This document shows, piece after piece, positions 6,995 to 10,973 of a DNA stretch of 10,973 bases (positions are counted from its first letter, which is position 1; each line of letters opens with the position of its first letter). The translations under genes and the position numbers were made by a program. Where the stretch lies: contig JAIXMJ010000024.1 in NCBI GenBank assembly GCA_022836975.1, positions 1 to 10,973 of the forward strand, given 5' to 3'. The stretch comes from Wolbachia sp. (GTDB lineage Bacteria; Pseudomonadota; Alphaproteobacteria; Rickettsiales; Anaplasmataceae). The notes under the pieces were generated by a model that worked only from the letters and a program-made list of their open reading frames with translations, did no database searches and was not told the origin of the DNA.

Positions 6995-7137
6995 AAGATT
7001 AGATCCTCTGCAAAGCACTGCGAAGTATTTTGAGTATGGAGTAGTCCAAAAGTAGAATTAGCTAAAAACCATGTTTTAGATTCACGAGACCAGCTATTAT
7101 GCGGTCTTTTTACTACTTCTTTGTAATTCATTGCCAT
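6991..7137 (-). CDS. Possible 48-residue small ORF of unknown nature inside the inverted-repeat element
   Basis: An ATG at 7137 opens a frame of 48 codons ending in TAA at 6991-6993, overlapping the prmC stop on the other strand. The product has two Trp (16 and 23) and a polar composition (NSWSRESKTWFLANSTF), with no membrane segment. No convincing ribosome site precedes it. It may be a remnant of a longer gene or chance. I do not recognise it. Confidence 0.2.
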   Translation of the reverse strand: MAMNYKEVVKRPHNSWSRESKTWFLANSTFGLLHTQNTSQCFAEDLIF

Positions 7138-7216
7138 ATTTTTATTTTAAAAATAATATTCTACTCCCTCATTTATTTCTTTTCACTTATTTTTTTGTAG
7201 CTTTGCAGAGGGTCTA
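7000..7216. mobile_element. 217-bp element bounded by 17-bp inverted repeats (MITE-like or IS relic)
   Basis: TAGATCCTCTGCAAAGC (7000-7016) and its reverse complement with one mismatch (7200-7216, GCTTTGCAGAGGGTCTA) face each other across about 180 bases. The interior carries no transposase, only a doubtful 48-codon minus-strand frame and AT-rich sequence. The left arm starts six bases after the prmC stop. Small non-autonomous elements with terminal inverted repeats are common in such genomes; a clear target duplication is not visible. Confidence 0.5.
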
Positions 7217-7230
7217 GTGTTAAAAAGAAA

Positions 7231-7303
7231 AGAAAAATGCCAAGAGCATATAAAGGTCGGAATGACGTAAGATAATGGAAAAGAAAATGCCAAGAGCATA
7301 TAG
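7231..7303 (+). repeat. Direct repeat of about 20 bp, 50 bp apart, covering the start of the IS630-like ORF
   Basis: GAAAATGCCAAGAGCATATA occurs at 7233-7252 and again at 7283-7302. Both copies begin ATG CCA AGA GCA TAT (MPRAY). The first copy leads to a stop within a few codons; the second continues into the transposase remnant, so this looks like a local duplication at the beginning of a decayed transposase. Confidence 0.8.
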
Positions 7304-7434
7304 TAAGGAAAAAAGCAATGCAGGTTTTGGATGATGAGAAAAGGTAGAACAACAGCAGCAAAAAGGCAGTATCAGTACCAGAAAGAACATTCCTATCTTT
7401 TTGTCAAGCTATTGATTCTGGCAAGGTCTTCTGA
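7287..7434 (+). pseudogene. N-terminal remnant of an IS630-family-type transposase, frameshifted
   Basis: Reading across frames gives MPRAYSKE (7287-7310), KAMQVLDDEK (7312-7341), GRTTAAKR (7343-7366) and AVSVPERTFLSFCQAIDSGK (7366-7425). Put together this has the layout of the IS630/Tc1-type helix-turn-helix N-terminus: an RAYS start, a Gly-x-T-x-x-x-A-K turn, a V-S-x-x-T recognition helix, then a short spacer and SGK. At least three frameshifts and a stop at 7432 break it, and the catalytic DDE part is absent. Family assignment rests on pattern recognition of about 45 residues. Confidence 0.55.
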
Positions 7435-7727
7435 CTATTGCAAGAATGTGCTATAACATAAACATTTTATATATGCATTTTATTCCTAGTATAGCTTTCT
7501 AGTATTATTAAAACCTTTTTGTATGTGTACACTGAAAAATAATTTTTTATTAGCGTAGCAGCAACCTCTAGAGATTCATTCTTTAAGTTATTAAATCCTG
7601 CCGGAAAGAAATTTACACCTACTGGAGCACTCTTATGGTGAGATTTTCTGAGACCTATAAAGATGTAAAATGGCAATGCACGATTATTAAATTTTTTTTC
7701 AAGCCAATTATCTAAATTTTGTGTCAA
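7435..7727 (-). pseudogene. gshA: gshA remnant: N-terminal fragment of glutamate-cysteine ligase (proteobacterial GshA type)
   Basis: Glutamate-cysteine ligase makes gamma-glutamylcysteine, the first step of glutathione synthesis. An 86-codon frame (7727 down to 7467, TTG start after an in-frame TAA) contains the hallmarks of the N-terminus of the proteobacterial GshA family: WLEKKF, LPFY, then APVGVNFFPAGFNNL (family form APVDTNLFPAGFNNL), followed by LIILESYTRNKM (family form LLIPESHTRN). After the TAA at 7467-7469 the same frame continues NVYVIAH, as expected for the next family segment, then shifts frame and dissolves near 7435 next to the IS630 remnant. The family is roughly 400 residues or more, so most is missing. 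It has substitutions at otherwise conserved places (Asp-Thr to Gly-Val, Pro to Leu), consistent with decay. Confidence 0.75.
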
Positions 7728-7760
7728 TTATATTTTGTATATGATAAAATCAGATATTTA

Positions 7761-7789
7761 GTGAACTTAGGTAAAAACTATAGTATAAT
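7761..7789 (+). promoter_or_regulatory. Candidate promoter for hslVU
   Basis: A perfect TATAAT (7784-7789) lies 26 bases before the hslV ATG. The matching -35 at 17-base spacing is only GTGAAC (7761-7766), three of six consensus. No sigma32-type heat-shock promoter is evident, although hslVU is heat-inducible in many bacteria. Confidence 0.45.
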
Positions 7790-7814
7790 AAAGCTTTTTA
7801 TTTAAGTACGCAAT

Positions 7815-8369
7815 ATGGTGCATAAACACAGTGATAAAATGTATGGTACCACTATATTATCAATTAGAAAAAATAATAGTGTTATAGTAATAGGTGATGG
7901 ACAAGTGAGTCTTGGTCATACTGTGATTAAATCTGGAGCACGAAAAGTAAGACGTTTGTCTGGTGATAGTGTAATTGCTGGGTTTGCTGGAGCAACTGCA
8001 GATGCATTTACACTTTTTGAAAGATTAGAGTCTAAGTTAGATAAACATCCAGGACAGTTAATGCGGGCATGTGTTGAACTTGCAAAAGACTGGAGAATGG
8101 ATAAATTTTTAAGAAAATTAGAAGCTATGATGATAGTTGCAGATAAATCTATTTCTTTGGTTATAACAGGGAATGGTGATGTTTTAGAACCTGAAGATGG
8201 CATTGCAGCAATTGGTTCTGGGGGAAACTTTGCCTTATCTGCAGCAAAGGCTTTAATTGATATTAATGAAATATCAATAGAAGAAGTTGCAAGAAAAGCT
8301 ATGAAAATAGCAGCTGATATCTGTATTTATACGAATCATAACGTAGTCATCGAAACAATAGAGGAGTAA
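7815..8369 (+). CDS. hslV: ATP-dependent protease subunit HslV (ClpQ peptidase)
   Basis: HslV is the proteasome-beta-like threonine peptidase that forms a double hexamer capped by HslU. The 184 residues include an N-terminal extension MVHKHSDKMYG before TTILSIRK; by family knowledge the extension is removed and Thr12 becomes the catalytic N-terminal nucleophile. Further family features are VIVIGDGQVSLG (24-35), GARKVRRL (41-48), the GFAGATADAFTLFERLE stretch (56-72) and AIGSGGNFALSAAKAL (131-146). An alternative start is the Met codon at 7839 (residue 9), which would still leave a short propeptide. No clear Shine-Dalgarno precedes 7815. hslV and hslU form a tight operon with one base between stop and start. 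Confidence 0.97.
   Translation: MVHKHSDKMYGTTILSIRKNNSVIVIGDGQVSLGHTVIKSGARKVRRLSGDSVIAGFAGATADAFTLFERLESKLDKHPGQLMRACVELAKDWRMDKFLRKLEAMMIVADKSISLVITGNGDVLEPEDGIAAIGSGGNFALSAAKALIDINEISIEEVARKAMKIAADICIYTNHNVVIETIEE
8361..8366 (+). promoter_or_regulatory. hslU ribosome binding site inside the end of hslV
   Basis: GAGGAG encodes the last two Glu of HslV and lies four bases before the hslU ATG at 8371, so translation of the two genes is probably coupled. Confidence 0.75.
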
Positions 8370-8370
8370 T

Positions 8371-9735
8371 ATGGCTGATCAAATTTCAGAGGAACATTTT
8401 GAGATTATTGAAAAGGATAATGAATATGTCTTATTAGAGAATATGTCACCACAGAAGATAGTAGCTGAGCTTGATAGATTTATAATAGGGCAAAATGATG
8501 CGAAATGTGCCGTTGCGATTGCATTGAGAAATCGTTGGCGTCGTAATAAAGTTCCACTTCCTTTACGCGATGAAATTATACCTAAAAATATACTGATGAT
8601 AGGACATACCGGGATAGGTAAGACTGAAATAGCACGTCGTTTGGCGAAACTTGCAGGTGCGCCATTTGTGAAAGTGGAAGCAACTAAATTTACTGAAATA
8701 GGGTATGTTGGCCGTGATGTTGACTCTATAATACGTGATTTGGTTGACTCATCGATAGTTTTGGTAAAGGAAAAGGCACGTAAAGCTTTAATAAAAAAGG
8801 CTTTATGTATGGTAGACAAGATAATAATTGATTCTTTGGCCGGCGAAGATGCCAGTGAAGAAACCAAAGAAGTTTTTAAAAGGAAGTTGAAGGATAAAGA
8901 ATGCGAGGATAATAAGATTTCAATTCATATAAGAGAAAATAAGAATATAATACCTTCCTTTGATATGCCAGGTGCACAAATTGGCGTTATGAATGTTACA
9001 GAAATAGTGGGTAAAATGTTTGGTGGAAATAAAAGAACCAAAACTATTACTGTTACAGTAAAAGAGGCACGTGAAATATTAATTAATGAAGAAAGTGAAA
9101 AATTAATGGATGAAGATAAAATCATTAGAGAAGCTATTAATCTTGCAAGTAACGATGGTATAGTCTTCTTAGATGAAATAGACAAAATTGCAGCACGTAC
9201 TGAAGTTAAAGGCGAAGTAAATAGGGAAGGTGTACAACGTGATCTACTGCCGTTATTAGAAGGTACGACTGTTTCAACAAAGTATGGTCCTATTAAAACT
9301 GATTATATATTATTTATTGCATCTGGTGCTTTTCATCTATCTAAACCTTCCGATTTACTACCAGAACTTCAAGGTAGGCTACCAATTAGAGTAGAACTTC
9401 AGCCTTTAACACAAAAAGATTTAGTGAGGATATTAAAAGAACCTGAATCTAGCCTATTAAAGCAATATATTGCCTTAATGAAAACAGAAAATGTGACACT
9501 TGAATTTACTGATGACGGGATAGCTACAATAGCTGAAATAGCATTTACAGTGAATCGAGAAGTGGAAAACATAGGTGCAAGAAGGCTACATACTATGTTA
9601 GAAAAGCTTCTTGAAGAGATAAGTTTTTCTGCTTCTGAAAGGAATAATGAAGTATTTGTTATAGACAGTCAATATGTGAAAGGTAAACTTGAATCAATAG
9701 CTAAGCAATTAGATCTCTCAAAGTTTATATTATAA
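8371..9735 (+). CDS. hslU: ATP-dependent protease ATPase subunit HslU (ClpY)
   Basis: HslU is the hexameric AAA+ unfoldase partner of HslV. The 454 residues are slightly longer than the E. coli protein (443). In order: N-terminal SPQKIVAELDRFIIGQ (26-41), Walker A GHTGIGKT (78-85), pore loop GYVG (111-114), the inserted I-domain (about 115-240), Walker B GIVFLDEIDKI (263-273), arginine finger in LQGRLPIRVEL (333-343), sensor-2 GARRL (402-406), and the C-terminal LSKFIL (449-454) that inserts into HslV. Oddity: the usual P-loop GPTGVGKT carries His79 in place of Pro and Ile82 in place of Val; the essential Lys84 and Thr85 remain. The start is fixed by the overlapping ribosome site and the one-base gap from hslV. 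No terminator is obvious; an IS5 relic begins some 35 bases downstream. Confidence 0.97.
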   Translation: MADQISEEHFEIIEKDNEYVLLENMSPQKIVAELDRFIIGQNDAKCAVAIALRNRWRRNKVPLPLRDEIIPKNILMIGHTGIGKTEIARRLAKLAGAPFVKVEATKFTEIGYVGRDVDSIIRDLVDSSIVLVKEKARKALIKKALCMVDKIIIDSLAGEDASEETKEVFKRKLKDKECEDNKISIHIRENKNIIPSFDMPGAQIGVMNVTEIVGKMFGGNKRTKTITVTVKEAREILINEESEKLMDEDKIIREAINLASNDGIVFLDEIDKIAARTEVKGEVNREGVQRDLLPLLEGTTVSTKYGPIKTDYILFIASGAFHLSKPSDLLPELQGRLPIRVELQPLTQKDLVRILKEPESSLLKQYIALMKTENVTLEFTDDGIATIAEIAFTVNREVENIGARRLHTMLEKLLEEISFSASERNNEVFVIDSQYVKGKLESIAKQLDLSKFIL

Positions 9736-9767
9736 TATGTTTCTGGTGTATCCGTTCAGCGGAGCGG

Positions 9768-10496
9768 CTAAGAGTCTGTTCACAATCTTTTTAACAATAG
9801 CACAGAGAAAGCTAAAACAACCATTTGCAGGCTAGTATTAAACTTTCTTTCACAGTTTTTTAGCCTCCTACATTTATCTAGCCAGGCACAAAACCGTTCT
9901 ACAACCCACCTATACAACAAATAAATGTAGCTCGTTGCGCTTTAATAGTTGCACCAATAATTGTCTTTATTTGAGTTGCAAAATTTTCTCCTGTATAACC
10001 TGCATCAACCACGAACTTCGGAGAGATTTTTTCTCGCTCTACAAACCATTTCTACAGCAATTAGCTCTAGTAATATAAATTGCATGCGGCAAACCTTGTG
10101 TGTCTACCGCAATATGGCGCTTTCCTGAAATCTTCTTTTGCCTACATAATAACCTTTTTCTTCAGCAGTATCGGTATTTTTCACCGTCTGAGCGTCAATT
10201 ATGCAGAAACTTGTTTTGGTCAACGGACCTCTCTAACCAATTTTTTTAACCAGAATACTTTCTCCATATTGATTAGGTAGTGTCGACATTAAATAAAAAC
10301 AGAGTTAAAATAGTATTTTTTGAGAGCTCTTTTAGCAGCATTTGCCAATTCAACTGTGTTGTCTTCTTTTGTGCATTTTCTAAAATGGGTATAATTTTCT
10401 CTAATTTTTCACGATCTTGGGTATATCTTTCTCATAATTTACCTTATTTAACTACACTTATCTTACCATATTCATAGATCACGTACAGGCTCTTAG
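9768..10496 (-). mobile_element. Degenerate IS5-family insertion sequence, shortened
   Basis: CTAAGAGTCTGT at 9768-9779 and its inverted partner at 10485-10496 (one mismatch in 12) mark the two ends, with GAGTCTGTTCACAA at the left resembling IS5-type termini. Between them lies a broken transposase on the minus strand. The total of about 720 bases is less than a typical full element of this group, in line with internal deletion. The flanking bases CTAA and TTAG are inverse rather than direct copies, so a target duplication cannot be claimed. Confidence 0.75.
9780..10436 (-). pseudogene. IS5-family DDE transposase, multiply frameshifted
   Basis: On the minus strand, fragments in different frames reassemble a DDE transposase. 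The N-terminal piece is YEKDIP then DREKLEKIIPILENAQKKT (10436 down to about 10355). The core, after a gap, is PLTKTSFCIIDAQTVKNTDT and AEEKGYYVGK (about 10235-10140; first catalytic Asp in IIDAQ), then GKRHIAVDTQGLPHAIYITR. The second catalytic Asp is in VVDAGYTGENFATQIKTIIG (near 10010). The catalytic Glu is in RWVVERFCAWLDKCRRLKNC, and the protein ends LLLKRL-stop at 9780. I count several frameshifts, an in-frame stop at the KKIG-stop-RGPL junction, and deletions around residues 30-100 and after ITR. It cannot encode an active enzyme. The pattern is that of the IS5 transposases abundant in Wolbachia. Confidence 0.88.
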
Positions 10497-10914
10497 ATGT
10501 TGTAGTATTGAGTGCAATGATACCTACGGTAAACGTACTATCATAATCGAAAACAATGGAGATAGAAAAATTTATTATAAAGAAAACAAATACTGCGATA
10601 AAGCTATTCTTGACTTATATAATGACATAAACAGAGTTCTTACCAACAACGCACAAATCTCTAATTTGGAAGATCTAGAAAAACAATTAAACCAGTCAAA
10701 ATCAAAAATCCAGCTAAGTGATGTTTACATTATGAAGAGAAAGGTGGAGTTCTGTGTAGAACATAAGGTATTAGGTGTAGAACTTTTAAAGTATGCACTT
10801 AACAACCGCAACATACGTATTATAAACTTTATATTAGAAAATAGCACAACAGAACAATTAAAATCTTTTAAAAATATAATTGAATTTTTTTTACGAATAA
10901 AATTAACCACATAA
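10493..10914 (+). pseudogene. 3' part of an unrecognised gene, 5' end lost at the IS5 element
   Basis: From the right end of the IS5 relic the frame is open for 139 codons to TAA at 10912-10914, beginning RCCSIECNDTYGKRT and including AILDLYNDINRVLTNN. There is no in-frame ATG near the beginning; the first good internal start candidates are TTG at 10666 and a later ATG at 10732. The composition is Lys/Asn/Ile-rich and mostly helical. The stretch LLKYALNNRNIRIINFILEN near the C-terminus has the cadence of a degenerate ankyrin-like helix pair, but I cannot claim ankyrin repeats. The natural reading is a gene whose 5' part was removed or displaced by the IS5 insertion. The only sequence left of the IS is hslU and about 32 bases, so the missing half is not in this window. 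Confidence 0.6.
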
Positions 10915-10973
10915 AAATAGGATAAAAGCAAGGAGAACTAAGGGAAAAGAAAGGAAAAGCAAGAGGAAATAAT
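10915..10973 (+). other. Purine-rich tail at the window edge
   Basis: After the TAA at 10912-10914 the strand is almost all A and G, with AAGGAGAA near 10931 and GAGGAAAT near the end. Either could be a ribosome site for a gene beginning beyond the window, but no start codon is visible. Confidence 0.3.

Noticed and set aside
7173..7361. A 62-codon minus-strand frame rich in Phe and Leu
   Set aside because: It is antisense to the IS630-like remnant and crosses the inverted-repeat border; the composition is what A/G-rich DNA gives when read on the other strand.
8379..9185. Minus-strand frames of 162 and 86 codons
   Set aside because: They are shadows of hslU, which has all its catalytic motifs on the plus strand.
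10080..10477. Two plus-strand open frames of about 65 codons each
   Set aside because: They run antisense through the IS5 transposase remnant, whose conserved motifs are clearly on the minus strand.
10781..10880. Ankyrin-repeat assignment for the last fragment
   Set aside because: The LLKYALNN...IINFILEN cadence is ankyrin-like, but the G-x-TPLHxA core is absent, so it was left as unrecognised.
1..10973. tRNA, rRNA or riboswitch
   Set aside because: No T-loop-like GGTTCGAATCC pattern, rRNA core or known aptamer signature was noticed by eye; a tRNAscan/Rfam run would be decisive.

Overview
The window is AT-rich DNA from an obligate intracellular alphaproteobacterium of the order Rickettsiales, family Anaplasmataceae. 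It is most likely Wolbachia or a very close relative. The basis is the style of the HslV, HslU, ClpA, YifB and PrmC proteins, a small two-helix membrane protein with tandem repeats, a heavily decayed IS5-type transposase, and several broken housekeeping-gene fragments. The organism assignment is by recognition only; no search was run.

Layout from left to right. (1) Positions 1-866 hold the 3' part of an unrecognised gene whose reading frame is open to the window edge. Its C-terminal tail is unusual: TPxx tetrapeptide repeats, an RxLxF motif and a basic KKRRK end. (2) 941-1261 is a wrecked sdhA start, with an in-frame stop and then a truncation. (3) 1267-3468 (minus) is intact clpA. (4) 3617-5101 is an intact YifB/ComM-type AAA+ gene with its own promoter. 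(5) 5189-5998 is a tandem-repeat membrane protein behind a near-consensus sigma70 promoter that carries an operator-like palindrome, followed by strong hairpins. (6) 6164-6994 is prmC (hemK), starting at GTG. (7) 6995-7814 has no intact gene. It holds a 215-bp inverted-repeat element, the start of an IS630-type transposase, and a fragment of glutamate-cysteine ligase (gshA) on the minus strand. (8) 7815-9735 is the hslV-hslU operon. (9) 9768-10496 is a shortened, frameshifted IS5-family element on the minus strand with matching ends. (10) 10493-10914 is the 3' part of a gene whose 5' end is missing exactly where the IS element sits. (11) The last 59 bases are purine-rich and may lead into the next gene.

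Functionally, the intact genes are mainly protein quality control: the ClpA unfoldase works with ClpP, which is encoded elsewhere, and HslU unfolds substrates for the HslV peptidase. PrmC methylates peptide-release factors. YifB/ComM is a recombination-associated AAA+ motor. Between these core genes lies decayed, rearranged accessory DNA (sdhA, gshA, IS630, IS5 and the disrupted 3' ORF), a pattern typical of repeat-rich reductive endosymbiont genomes. I see no complete novel multi-gene system. The most interesting candidates are the motif-rich tail of the first gene and the tandem-repeat membrane protein with its promoter/operator.
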